Assembly (NCBI GenBank): GCA_018052825.1
Contig: JAGPMN010000005.1
Coordinates: forward strand, 1-36,521
Source of the DNA: Methanothrix sp.
Lineage (GTDB): Archaea > Halobacteriota > Methanosarcinia > Methanotrichales > Methanotrichaceae
Direction: 5' to 3'
Length of the DNA stretch: 36,521 bases
Part shown: in pieces, positions 9,629 through 18,494 of the stretch
Numbering within the stretch: position 1 is the first letter of the stretch
Layout: each line of letters begins with the position of its first letter
Notes under the pieces: generated by a model
What the model saw: the letters and a program-made list of their open reading frames with translations, nothing else
What the model was told of the DNA's origin: nothing
The model's database searches: none
Made by a program: the position numbers and the translations under genes

Positions 9629-10620
9629 GGAAGCTCTCCTATGCCGAGGCCGGCGTGGACATTCATCTGGAGAACAGGTCCATCGACGCCATGAAGGCGG
9701 TGCTCACGACCAGGCGCAAGGGATTTGGAGCGCCCATGACCGAGATCGGCCATTATGCCGGCCTCTTGGACATGGGGTCGTTCGCCCTTGCCATGACCAC
9801 GGACGGGGTGGGCTCCAAGGTGCTCATAGCCAATGCCATATCCAGGTGGGATACGGTGGGAATCGACTGCATAGCCATGAACGTCAACGACCTGTATGCG
9901 ATTGGAGCCGAGCCCATAGCCTTTGTGGACTACCTGGCTGTCGAGAGGGTGGACCCGGAGAGAGCTGCTCAGATTGCCATCGGCCTCGCCCGGGGAGCGG
10001 AGCAGTCCAATATGACCATAGTGGGCGGTGAGACGGCATCCCTGCCGGAGATCATCCGCGGGTTCGACCTGGCCGGCACGGCCATAGGAGTGGTTGACAA
10101 GGATAAGATCATAACCGGAGAGAGGGTCAGGAAAGGGGATGTGCTGGTGGGAGTTCCAAGCTCCGGCCTGCACAGCAACGGCTATACACTGGCGCGGCGC
10201 ATCATAGCAGAGTCGAAGTACACATACTTCGATGCCATGCCCGGCGGCAAGAACAGCATCGGAGAGGAGCTTCTCACACCCACCAGGATATACCATGAGG
10301 TTGTGGAGCTGGCCAGGAGATGCGATGTTCATGGCCTCGCCCATATCACTGGATCTGGGCTGCTCAAGCTGCGCCGCATATCCACGCTGGGCTTTGAGAT
10401 AACCGACCCCCTGGAGCCCCAGCCCATCTTCCGATTGCTCCAGGAGCTGGGCAATGTGGATGAGGCGGAGATGTACAGGACATTCAACATGGGCATGGGC
10501 TTTTTGGTGGTGCTGGATGAGTCTGAGGCAAGAGAGGCCTGCCGCATCATGGGGCCGGGCTCGAGAGTGGTGGGATCTGTCACTGAAGAAGGGCTGAAAG
10601 CTGGGAGATTGAGCTTTTAA
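9625..10620 (+). CDS. purM: Phosphoribosylformylglycinamidine cyclo-ligase (AIR synthetase)
   Basis: 331 residues; closes FGAM to AIR with ATP in purine synthesis. The PurM N-terminal domain begins with SYAEAGVDI; TDGVGSK, NDLYAIGAEP and GGETASLPE are the ATP- and substrate-binding motifs; the C-terminal AIRS domain includes SSGLHSNGYTLAR and HITGSGLLKLRRI. Normal length. Its start overlaps the lysC stop by 4 bases and its stop overlaps the convergent cooC stop. Confidence 0.96.
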   Translation: MRKLSYAEAGVDIHLENRSIDAMKAVLTTRRKGFGAPMTEIGHYAGLLDMGSFALAMTTDGVGSKVLIANAISRWDTVGIDCIAMNVNDLYAIGAEPIAFVDYLAVERVDPERAAQIAIGLARGAEQSNMTIVGGETASLPEIIRGFDLAGTAIGVVDKDKIITGERVRKGDVLVGVPSSGLHSNGYTLARRIIAESKYTYFDAMPGGKNSIGEELLTPTRIYHEVVELARRCDVHGLAHITGSGLLKLRRISTLGFEITDPLEPQPIFRLLQELGNVDEAEMYRTFNMGMGFLVVLDESEAREACRIMGPGSRVVGSVTEEGLKAGRLSF

Positions 10621-11378
10621 TCCTTCTCTCCGAACATATCCTCGAGCTTTGACTTGATCTCGGCGATGGCCTCTACCGCCGGGCAGCTCACATCTATGGG
10701 CGGCCTTCCCGCCAGGTCAGCCTCTACGAGGCATCTGTCGAAGGGTATGGTGCCCAGCACCGGAATTCCCATGGCTGCCAGCTTGTCCGCCACCGGGCCT
10801 GGGTCGTCTGCCTTGTTGATGACAGCAAAGTATCTAGTGATGCCGATCTCCTTGCCGAGGTGCATTATCCGCTCCACTGTTTCGATGGACCTCATTCCCG
10901 GCTCCACCACGGCTATCATTGCGTCGACCCCGCGGGCGGTGGCCCTTCCCAGGTGCTCGATTCCCGCTTCCATATCCATTATGACCAGGTCCTTCTCCCG
11001 GACGATGACATGCCTGATGAGGGCCTTGACGAAGGCATTGGCCGGGCACATGCAGCCTGAGCCGCCTGAGTCTATGGTGCCCATGACCACCAGCTTCACA
11101 TTATCCGGGCCGGTGCAGCCGCACATGGATACCACATCGTCGACCTTGGGGTTCATCTTGAACATGCCGCCCGGCAATCCCGCCCTCTCCTCCACCAGGT
11201 CTTTGTGTTCTGTGACGGGCTTGGGCAGCTCTTTTATGCCCAGGGCCGAGCCCAGGTTCATGCTGGGGTCGGCGTCGATGGCCAGCACGTTATAACCGTC
11301 GCGAGCGAAGAGCCTGGCCAGGGTGCCGGCCAGGGTGGTCTTGCCCACGCCTCCTTTTCCGGATATGGCGATTTTCAT
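10617..11378 (-). CDS. cooC: CooC-like nickel-insertion ATPase (MinD/ParA superfamily)
   Basis: 253 residues from ATG 11378, chosen because the deviant Walker A follows directly (KIAISGKGGVGKTT); the frame opens 54 bases earlier. Walker A' Asp is in IDADPS (35-40) and Walker B in LVIMDMEAG. Cysteines occur as CGC (86-88) and CMC (109-111); the second CxC matches the metal-binding motif at the CooC dimer interface. CooC proteins load nickel into CO dehydrogenase using ATP. No CODH genes are in the window, so the client is inferred from family; a related MinD-type ATPase role is the alternative. Confidence 0.83.
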   Translation of the reverse strand: MKIAISGKGGVGKTTLAGTLARLFARDGYNVLAIDADPSMNLGSALGIKELPKPVTEHKDLVEERAGLPGGMFKMNPKVDDVVSMCGCTGPDNVKLVVMGTIDSGGSGCMCPANAFVKALIRHVIVREKDLVIMDMEAGIEHLGRATARGVDAMIAVVEPGMRSIETVERIMHLGKEIGITRYFAVINKADDPGPVADKLAAMGIPVLGTIPFDRCLVEADLAGRPPIDVSCPAVEAIAEIKSKLEDMFGEKD

Positions 11379-11478
11379 TTCAGTGAACCTCTTCAAAGCG
11401 ATAGGATCTTTATCGATCTGGCGCTCTGGCATGTACGTTTATATTGCTTCCGTATGATGATCGTATGGGGAGGCCTCG

Positions 11479-13290
11479 ATGACTGAGACGGAAGGCAAGG
11501 ATAGAGCGGGTGGGGCAGATGGCCGGGCCGCACGGATGGGGGAGGACGCCGGCGTCTCCGCTGCCGCAGGCCAGGGCGCCGCCCTGTCCGCCAATGCCAT
11601 GGAGGTTCTGAGGAGGAGATACCTGCGTCGCGACGAGCGGGGCATGGTTATCGAGACGCCTGAGGAGATGTTCGCCCGCGTGGCCGGCCACGTAGCCTGC
11701 GCTGAGAAGAAGTATGGTGGCGATGTCGAATTTTATCGCAGCAAATTTTTTAAAATGATGACGAATTTCGAGTTTCTCCCAAACTCGCCCACACTCATGA
11801 ATGCCGGCCTGCCGCTGGGGCAGCTATCCGCATGCTTTGTGCTGCCTGTTTTAGACTCTCTGCCCGACATATTTGAGGCACTCAAGAGCATGGCCCTCAT
11901 CCACCAGAGCGGAGGCGGGACGGGCTTCTCCTTCTCCCGGCTGCGCCCCAGAAACGATGTTGTGCGGTCCACGGGGGGCGTGGCCTCGGGCCCTGTCTCA
12001 TTCATGCGTATTTTCGATGTCGCGACGGATGTGATCAAGCAGGGAGGCCGGCGCCGGGGCGCGAACATGGGCGTTCTGCGGATCGACCATCCGGATATCA
12101 TGGAGTTCATTCATGCCAAGGAGAGGCCGGGGATGCTGGAGAACTTTAACATATCAGTGGCGGCGACGGACGGGTTCATGCGCGCCGCCCGGGGGGGCGG
12201 GGAGATAGATCTGATCAATCCGCGGACCGGCCTTGTCCAGGGCAGCATCGATGCAGGGCAGGCCCTGAGGGCCATCGCGAACTCCGCCTGGCAGGGAGGG
12301 GATCCCGGGATGATTTTCATAGACAGGATCAATGCTGCGCATCCGCTGCAGGGAGAGATCGAGAGCACCAATCCATGCGGCGAGCAGCCGCTGCTCCCCT
12401 ACGAGTCATGCAACCTGGGCTCCATCAACCTCTCAAAGATTGTGGCGCGGCGGGAGATCGACTGGGAGAGGCTGGGGGCGCTGGTCGACATATCTGTGAG
12501 CTTTCTGGATGACGTAATCGACATGAACCGCTATCCTCTGCCCAGGATCGAAGAGGTGACGCTGCAGTCGCGCAAGATCGGCCTGGGTGTGATGGGCTTT
12601 GCCGATATGCTCATCCTCATGGGCGTGTCCTACAACTCCACGGAGGCGGTCCGCCTGGCAGAGGAGGTCATGAGATTCATCTCTGAGAGGGGCCGGATGA
12701 TGTCGGCCCGGCTCGGGGAGGCGCGCGGATCTTTTCCCCTGCTGGAGACGTCGAAACTGGCCGGCTGGCCTGCCATGAGAAACGCCACAGTGACAACAGT
12801 TGCGCCGACTGGGACTATCAGCATCATAGCGGGGGCATCGAGCGGCATAGAGCCGCTCTTCGCCCTGGCCTATGTGCGCCGGGCCCTGGGAGGCGCGCTC
12901 CTCCCGGAGGTCTCGCCCCTCTTCCAGCAGACGGCGCTGGACCGGGGCTTTTTCAGCCGCGACCTGATGGCTGAGCTGGCCAGGAAGGGGACTGCCGCAC
13001 ATATTGCTGCTCTGCCCCGGGATGTAAAGGAGCTATTCGTCACTGCCCTCGAGATTCCACCCCGGCAGCATGTCATGATTCAGGCAGCATTCCAAAAATA
13101 TACAGACAATGCAGTCTCCAAGACGGTCAACCTGCCGCAGGAAGCCACGCCCGCTGATGTATTGGAGGTCTTTTGCCTGGCCTATGATCTGGGGTGCAAG
13201 GGGGCGACAGTCTTCCGCTACGGCAGCCGAAGCCAGGTTCTGTACCTGGGCAACAAGGAGACTGTGCCTGGGTGCAGGTATTGCGGCTAA
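11479..13290 (+). CDS. nrdJ: Adenosylcobalamin-dependent (class II) ribonucleotide reductase
   Basis: 603 residues; reduces ribonucleotides to deoxyribonucleotides with B12-generated thiyl radical chemistry. Visible are LSACFVLPV (C119) and C311, the likely active-site redox pair, the NPCGEQ radical loop (N298, C300, E302), the APTGTIS phosphate-binding loop, and a C-terminal CRYC pair (C599/C602) that re-reduces the active site. The first ~35 residues are Gly/Ala-rich and poorly conserved-looking. No class I or III subunits are nearby. A GGGAGG ribosome site precedes ATG 11479. Confidence 0.95.
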   Translation: MTETEGKDRAGGADGRAARMGEDAGVSAAAGQGAALSANAMEVLRRRYLRRDERGMVIETPEEMFARVAGHVACAEKKYGGDVEFYRSKFFKMMTNFEFLPNSPTLMNAGLPLGQLSACFVLPVLDSLPDIFEALKSMALIHQSGGGTGFSFSRLRPRNDVVRSTGGVASGPVSFMRIFDVATDVIKQGGRRRGANMGVLRIDHPDIMEFIHAKERPGMLENFNISVAATDGFMRAARGGGEIDLINPRTGLVQGSIDAGQALRAIANSAWQGGDPGMIFIDRINAAHPLQGEIESTNPCGEQPLLPYESCNLGSINLSKIVARREIDWERLGALVDISVSFLDDVIDMNRYPLPRIEEVTLQSRKIGLGVMGFADMLILMGVSYNSTEAVRLAEEVMRFISERGRMMSARLGEARGSFPLLETSKLAGWPAMRNATVTTVAPTGTISIIAGASSGIEPLFALAYVRRALGGALLPEVSPLFQQTALDRGFFSRDLMAELARKGTAAHIAALPRDVKELFVTALEIPPRQHVMIQAAFQKYTDNAVSKTVNLPQEATPADVLEVFCLAYDLGCKGATVFRYGSRSQVLYLGNKETVPGCRYCG

Positions 13291-14085
<795 letters not shown>

Positions 14086-14127
14086 ATTAAAAATTATGCC
14101 GCTTTAAATAGCCGCGGCAGAGATTGC

Positions 14128-14892
14128 TCAGTACTGAATCTGTCCGGCCAGAGGATCGGTCCAGGCCGCTGCAACAGGTGCAGTGGATACATCGTATGTG
14201 GATATGACATCGCCATCGGCATCCAGGAGGGAGACCAGGTTATCAATCCACAGGGGCACGCTGCTGTTGGTATAGATGTCAGCTTCGCTTCCAGCGCCCT
14301 CGCCCTCGTGAACTCGCACGGCAGCTCCCTCCTTCAGTGTCAGAGACGGGAATGTGAATGTGATGTTTCCGGCAGAGGCGAGCGTCCATCCGGTTATATC
14401 CCATTCTCCAACTGCCTTATTGGTTACCTCCACAAACTTGTCGTCCCCAGTGCCGACCATGGTGATGGCTACCTTTACAGCCGGCGACAGTTCGCCTGCA
14501 TCGCGGGTGAATACGATCGCAGTATCGGCGGTCTGGGAGACGTCTGCGTATGTCTGGGCCTCAGCCTTTCCCAGAACTGTATATCCCGAGGGGACATACT
14601 CGGAGAGCTGCTTGAATCGCGAATCGGCCGGGGCTTCTGTGGTCTCTTCGGCGACGGCGGCTGGCTCAGCAGCGATTTCGGCCAGAGGAGCTATTGTCTC
14701 CACAGCCTGCCCGGCTGTGACATTCACGATCGCCTCGCCAGCTGCCACCTCAGTAACATTGGTGGTGTTGGTGAGATTGGTGGTGTTGGTGATATTCATG
14801 CTGTTGGGGGCGTCCTGTCCCGGCGCAGGCCCTGCTGAAAGAGCCAGTAATACGGCTAACAATATCATCGCATTAAAGCATCTCATATTCAT
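14128..14892 (-). CDS. Secreted lamin-tail-like glycoprotein
   Basis: 254 residues with a signal peptide (hydrophobic ~9-22, cleavage near GPAPGQ). The mature N-terminus is packed with N-glycosylation sequons (NIT, NTT, NLT, NTT, NVT within 15 residues), followed by an Ala/Glu-rich linker. Residues ~140-235 resemble a lamin-tail domain (LTD): FVEVTNKAVGEWDITGWTL, then FTFPSLTLKEGAAVRVHEG and a late LVSLLDADGDVISTYDV strand pair, the usual order for that immunoglobulin-like fold. No C-terminal anchor is seen, so it is probably released or held in the envelope by partners. Function unknown. Confidence 0.75.
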   Translation of the reverse strand: MNMRCFNAMILLAVLLALSAGPAPGQDAPNSMNITNTTNLTNTTNVTEVAAGEAIVNVTAGQAVETIAPLAEIAAEPAAVAEETTEAPADSRFKQLSEYVPSGYTVLGKAEAQTYADVSQTADTAIVFTRDAGELSPAVKVAITMVGTGDDKFVEVTNKAVGEWDITGWTLASAGNITFTFPSLTLKEGAAVRVHEGEGAGSEADIYTNSSVPLWIDNLVSLLDADGDVISTYDVSTAPVAAAWTDPLAGQIQY

Positions 14893-14916
14893 ACCTCAAG
14901 CTATGCTGTTATCAGA

Positions 14917-14927
14917 AAAATATAAGC
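14917..14927 (-). promoter_or_regulatory. TATA box for the lamin-tail-like gene
   Basis: Minus-strand gcttatatttt, centred ~30 bases before the ATG at 14892, implying a leaderless or very short-leader transcript. Confidence 0.55.
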
Positions 14928-14950
14928 CTTTCTAAAAATTTCTTTGTATG

Positions 14951-15001
14951 GAAAAATGGCCAGCAGGAACTGATCCTGCCCGCTTTCCGTCCAGGGGACG
15001 G
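14951..15001 (-). terminator. Double-hairpin terminator after the sequon-rich mini-gene
   Basis: Read on the minus strand, two perfect 6-bp hairpins follow each other (14987-15001: ccgtcc/ggacgg, loop 3; 14963-14979: gcagga/tcctgc, loop 5) and a run of five T (14952-14956) comes after them. This lies just past the stop of the 15028-15249 gene and before the promoter of the next one. Confidence 0.55.
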
Positions 15002-15027
15002 ATGACAGTTCAAATCAACCATCGAGC

Positions 15028-15249
15028 TTATGCAGCTACTGCAGCCTCAGTCACGTTCTCGGTGTTGTTGATGGTGGCGTTGATAGTAGCATTAACGGTT
15101 TCATTGATTGTGACGTTGGCAGTCTCATTTACGGTTGCGTTCTCGGTTGCATTCTCAGTAGCGACGACTTCAGACTCAGCGAAGGCAACTCCCAGAGAGA
15201 GAGCCATCAGGAGAGAGAAGAGCACAATCCCACTTGTCATTTTGCTCAT
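15028..15249 (-). CDS. Sequon-saturated secreted mini-protein
   Basis: 73 residues from ATG 15249, chosen because MSKMTSGIVLFSLLMALSLG is a clean signal peptide (cleavage near AFA-ES); the frame opens 48 bases earlier. The ~50-residue mature part is almost only N, T, E, V, A and I, and contains nine N-x-T sequons (NAT, NAT, NET, NVT, NET, NAT, NAT, NNT, NVT) spaced 3-5 residues apart. No cysteines, aromatic residues or membrane anchor. If exported and N-glycosylated it would be a mucin-like glycopeptide. Function unknown; it is adjacent to another sequon-rich secreted gene on the same strand. Confidence 0.78.
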   Translation of the reverse strand: MSKMTSGIVLFSLLMALSLGVAFAESEVVATENATENATVNETANVTINETVNATINATINNTENVTEAAVAA

Positions 15250-15294
15250 AGTTAACACTCCATTTCTTATGCTGGGTATATGAAAACGGATCTG

Positions 15295-15303
15295 CATTTA
15301 AGC
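15295..15303 (-). promoter_or_regulatory. TATA box for the sequon-rich mini-gene
   Basis: Minus-strand gcttaaatg lies ~50 bases before ATG 15249, giving a predicted leader of about 20-25 bases. The location also argues against the longer start at 15297, which would overlap the box. Confidence 0.5.
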
Positions 15304-15462
15304 TTTTCTCTACAGCGATTCCATATATTTTATAATGAATAAGCCGATCTCAGAGGTGACAGGTATTTCTTTAAAAGGAGAATGATCAAATGCCACATCG
15401 GAGGCTCTGCTGTTCTCTCCTTGAATACGGCCATAAAAATTGCAACATAGAGGGGATGGCCT

Positions 15463-16824
15463 TCATCCCCTCCGGTATCGCGAGCAGTTCTCTATGAACC
15501 TCTCGATGGAGACAGAGTAGAAATGGGCATGCAGATAGCCGCCCAGGGTATTATGCTCCACAAGGCCGTCCCGTCCGTCTCGAATACCCTTTCCCCGCTG
15601 CAGCCGGTAAGCGAGACGCGCATCTCTGTCGCATTCGAAATGCGAGTAGTGAAACTCGTGCCCCCGGATGCTCCTCCCCATGCGTGTCAGTGGGCAGTCC
15701 AGTACGGTTTCAGCAGCCGCATAGCCCAGTGCCTCCAGGCGCCTGCCCATGACAGTTGTGCCGGGGAGGGCTCCTACCATCTCGTGCCTTCCCATCTCAT
15801 CCTCCAGGGCCTCTCCAAGGTACATCAGTCCGCCGCACTCTCCGTAGATGGGCATTCCATCCTCCGAGGCCCGGCGGATCTGCCTCCGGGCCCGGGCAGA
15901 CTGCAGCCTTTCGGCATATAGCTCCGGATAGCCTCCTCCTATGTACAGGCCGCCCACATCTGGCAGGTCGTCCCTGAGGGGGCTGAAGTAGACCAGCCGC
16001 GCGCCCATCCTCTCCAGCTCGCGCAGGTTCTCGTAGTAGTAAAAGCAGAAGGCCTCATCGCAGGCTACGCCTATGTCTGCATATCCCTCCAGGGCCTTCT
16101 GATCTCCTGTCGGCCCATCCGCGCAGATAGGCCCAGCCAGCTTCAGCATCTCATCAATGGCAGCATGCTTCTCCACCCAGGCCGCCAGGGCATTCACGTC
16201 ATGCTCCCTCTCAAAGCCCATCACCAGCCCCAGGTGGCGGCTCTTCATCTCCATCTCCTTCTCGCGTGGCAGCGCGGCGTAGATGGGCAGGGAGAGGCAG
16301 CTCTTCAGCATGGATAGGTGCCTCTCCGATCCCACCCGGTTGAGGATGGTCCCGGCCAGGCGGACAGATGGATCGTATCCGGCAAAGCCCTTCTCAATGG
16401 CGGCGGCGCTGCGCGACATGCCGTGCACATCGACCACCAGGAGCACCGGCAGGCCAAGGATCCTGGCCACCTGTGCGGAGGAGGAGACATCGCCTCCGTC
16501 CATGCCGTCGAAGAGGCCCATGACCCCCTCCACCACGGCTACGTCGGCTCCTGCGACAGCAGAGCTAAAGCAGCGGCGGACACCATCTTCTCCCATCATG
16601 AATGGGTCCAGATTGCGGGAGGGCCGCCCGCAAACTGCGCTGTGATGTGAGGGATCTATGAAGTCCGGACCGACCTTGAATGGCTGCACAGATAGGCCCC
16701 TCGCGCGCAGGGCGGCCATGAGGCCTAAAGTTACTGTGGTCTTGCCCACGCCGCTGTGGGTGCCGGCGATGAGAAAGGACGGGATGCGGCGGCTGGTTCG
16801 GCAGGGGGCTTTTGTTTCGCTCAT
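15463..16824 (-). CDS. cfbB: CbiA/CfbB-type a,c-diamide synthase
   Basis: 453 residues; amidates the a and c acetate side chains of Ni-sirohydrochlorin (coenzyme F430 path) or cobyrinic acid (cobamide path) using glutamine and ATP. The N-terminal dethiobiotin-synthetase-like domain has the P-loop GTHSGVGKTT and PFKVGPDFIDP; the C-terminal type-1 glutaminase domain has IYGECGGLMYLGEAL with the catalytic Cys and a late GHEFHYS with His. In methanogens this enzyme can serve F430 synthesis; the exact substrate cannot be told from sequence, so the symbol is a best guess (cbiA is the alternative). Divergent from DUF166. Confidence 0.9.
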   Translation of the reverse strand: MSETKAPCRTSRRIPSFLIAGTHSGVGKTTVTLGLMAALRARGLSVQPFKVGPDFIDPSHHSAVCGRPSRNLDPFMMGEDGVRRCFSSAVAGADVAVVEGVMGLFDGMDGGDVSSSAQVARILGLPVLLVVDVHGMSRSAAAIEKGFAGYDPSVRLAGTILNRVGSERHLSMLKSCLSLPIYAALPREKEMEMKSRHLGLVMGFEREHDVNALAAWVEKHAAIDEMLKLAGPICADGPTGDQKALEGYADIGVACDEAFCFYYYENLRELERMGARLVYFSPLRDDLPDVGGLYIGGGYPELYAERLQSARARRQIRRASEDGMPIYGECGGLMYLGEALEDEMGRHEMVGALPGTTVMGRRLEALGYAAAETVLDCPLTRMGRSIRGHEFHYSHFECDRDARLAYRLQRGKGIRDGRDGLVEHNTLGGYLHAHFYSVSIERFIENCSRYRRG

Positions 16825-16848
16825 TGCGTTTGGCTCATTTCAATTGCC

Positions 16849-16860
16849 TCGATATAAGGG
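16849..16860. promoter_or_regulatory. Shared divergent TATA region between cfbB and the DUF166 operon
   Basis: tcgatataaggg reads as a TATA box on both strands (cccttatatcga on the minus strand). It is ~30 bases before the cfbB ATG (leaderless spacing) and ~40-50 before the DUF166 start. No second TATA-like box is seen in the 77-base gap, so both units may use the same element in opposite directions. Confidence 0.45.
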
Positions 16861-16901
16861 CATGCCAATCTCTATTAACCCCCCATTCCATGCCATGCAG
16901 C

Positions 16902-17636
16902 ATGCTGGTCGGCGTAGTTAGGCGGGGCAAGTATGGGGAGCGCCTTTTGGAGACCATTCTCAGGCACACCGACTTTCAGGTCGTGTCCGTGGAGGTACCC
17001 GAGGTGCTGCCCGATTTCATCGAGGATCCGGAGGAGTTTGTGAAGGATCTGAACCTCGATCCCAAAATCTTCCAGGCGGATCTGCTCATCCTCTATACAT
17101 TACATCCGGACCTCACACCGGAGATCGTGCGCATGGCCGGTGAGATGGGAGTCAAGGCCGCCATAATTCCGGGAGGCATAGGCCGGGCCGGCTCCATCGG
17201 CGAGCTGGAGAGGATCGCGGACAAATACGGCATTCACATCGAGGTGGATGAGATCTGCTGCACCCTGGAGAAGTGCGGCATTCCAGAGGTGGATGAGTTC
17301 GCGAAGAAGCTCGGCAGGCCTGAGCTGGAGGTGCAGACGAAGGACGGGCGCATCAGCCGGGTGAATGTCCTGCGCGGCTCGCCATGCGGGGCTACGTGGC
17401 ACGCGGCTGAGGGGGTAGTGGGGAAGAGTGTGGCTGAGGCCCCCTCAATGACGGGCCTGTTCTGCCAGCAGTACCCCTGCCGGGCGGTTCGGGGCACGCC
17501 TGGAGGCATACACACCTCCGGAGACCTGCACAAGGATGCCATGGAGAAGGCGCTGGGAATGGTAACCTCCCTCAAGCTGCCTGAGCAGTCCCGGCCGATA
17601 AAGATAGATCCGGGAAGGCCGGCCGTCAAGGCATAG
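16902..17636 (+). CDS. DUF166 family protein, cysteine-rich
   Basis: 244 residues from ATG 16902; ATG 16890 adds four residues and is also possible. It matches the archaeal DUF166 family (start LVGVVRRGKYGERL, then LHPDLTPEIV and AAIIPGGIG), whose function is not established. Six cysteines are grouped as C119-C120-x4-C125, C162 (GSPCGATW) and C188-x4-C193 (CQQYPC), a pattern suited to a metal or iron-sulfur centre; this is inference. A possible operon follows: fumarase alpha starts 13 bases after its stop. Confidence 0.82.
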   Translation: MLVGVVRRGKYGERLLETILRHTDFQVVSVEVPEVLPDFIEDPEEFVKDLNLDPKIFQADLLILYTLHPDLTPEIVRMAGEMGVKAAIIPGGIGRAGSIGELERIADKYGIHIEVDEICCTLEKCGIPEVDEFAKKLGRPELEVQTKDGRISRVNVLRGSPCGATWHAAEGVVGKSVAEAPSMTGLFCQQYPCRAVRGTPGGIHTSGDLHKDAMEKALGMVTSLKLPEQSRPIKIDPGRPAVKA

Positions 17637-17648
17637 GGGAATTGGGAG

Positions 17649-18494
17649 ATGAAGAACAGCGATAGGCTGAGAGGGGATGTGGTGGCTGCCACGGTGCGCG
17701 CCCTGCAGAGGGCTGAGACCTCGCTTCCCGCCTGGGTGCTGCAGAGGATAGAGCAGGCGGAGAAGAGGGAGAGCCAGCCGCTGGCCAGGCATCACCTGCA
17801 TTTCATGCTGGAGAATGTGAGGCTGGCAGAGGAAGGGCTTCTGCCCCTCTGCCAGGATACGGGTCTGCCAATTTTCCACGTGCAGATGGGCAGCGACCTG
17901 AAGCTTGGCTTTTCACTGGCGGAAGCTGTGGCCGAGGGGGTGAGGGCTGCCACCCAAAGAATCCCTCTGCGCCCCAATGCAGTTCATCCCATCACTCGAA
18001 TGAACAGCGGAGACAACACCGGCCGGGGCATTCCCGATATAATCCTGGACTATGTAGAGGGAGATGGCCTGGCCATCACCGCCTTTCCCAAGGGGGCGGG
18101 CTCTGAGAACATGAGCTTTGTGGGTATGCTCAATCCCGCCGACGATCCAATGGAGTTCATAGTAAAGAGCGTTGCCGAGCGGGCTGCCAATGCCTGCCCG
18201 CCCCTCTTTTTGGGAATCGGCCTGGGCGGGACATTCGACCTGGTGGCACGCCTGGCCAAGCGGGCGCTTCTGGCAATGAGCAGCAGCGGCAGCGCTGGCT
18301 TCTCCGAGGACGGTGAGGAGAGCGCCCTTCTGGAGAGGATAAACAGCCTCGGCATCGGCCCCATGGGGCTGGGTGGAGACACCACGGCTCTCGGCCTGAG
18401 GATGGAGAGGGCCTTTTGCCATACAGCGTCTCTGCCTGTGGCCGTAAACTTTCAATGCTGGGCCAACCGCAGCGCCACAGAGGTGATACGTTGA
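17649..18494 (+). CDS. fumA: Class I fumarate hydratase, alpha subunit
   Basis: 281 residues; N-terminal-type subunit of the oxygen-sensitive [4Fe-4S] fumarase that interconverts fumarate and malate. LCQDTGLPIFHVQMG carries the first cluster cysteine, MNSGDNTGRGIPD is a substrate loop, and ANACPPLFLGIGLGGTFD gives the second cysteine; the third is probably in FCHTASLP or VNFQCW. Split alpha/beta subunits are usual in archaea. A purine-rich ribosome site (ggggaattgggag) precedes the ATG. It overlaps the beta subunit start. L-tartrate dehydratase is the related alternative; two-subunit fumarase is more likely in a methanogen. Confidence 0.93.
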   Translation: MKNSDRLRGDVVAATVRALQRAETSLPAWVLQRIEQAEKRESQPLARHHLHFMLENVRLAEEGLLPLCQDTGLPIFHVQMGSDLKLGFSLAEAVAEGVRAATQRIPLRPNAVHPITRMNSGDNTGRGIPDIILDYVEGDGLAITAFPKGAGSENMSFVGMLNPADDPMEFIVKSVAERAANACPPLFLGIGLGGTFDLVARLAKRALLAMSSSGSAGFSEDGEESALLERINSLGIGPMGLGGDTTALGLRMERAFCHTASLPVAVNFQCWANRSATEVIR

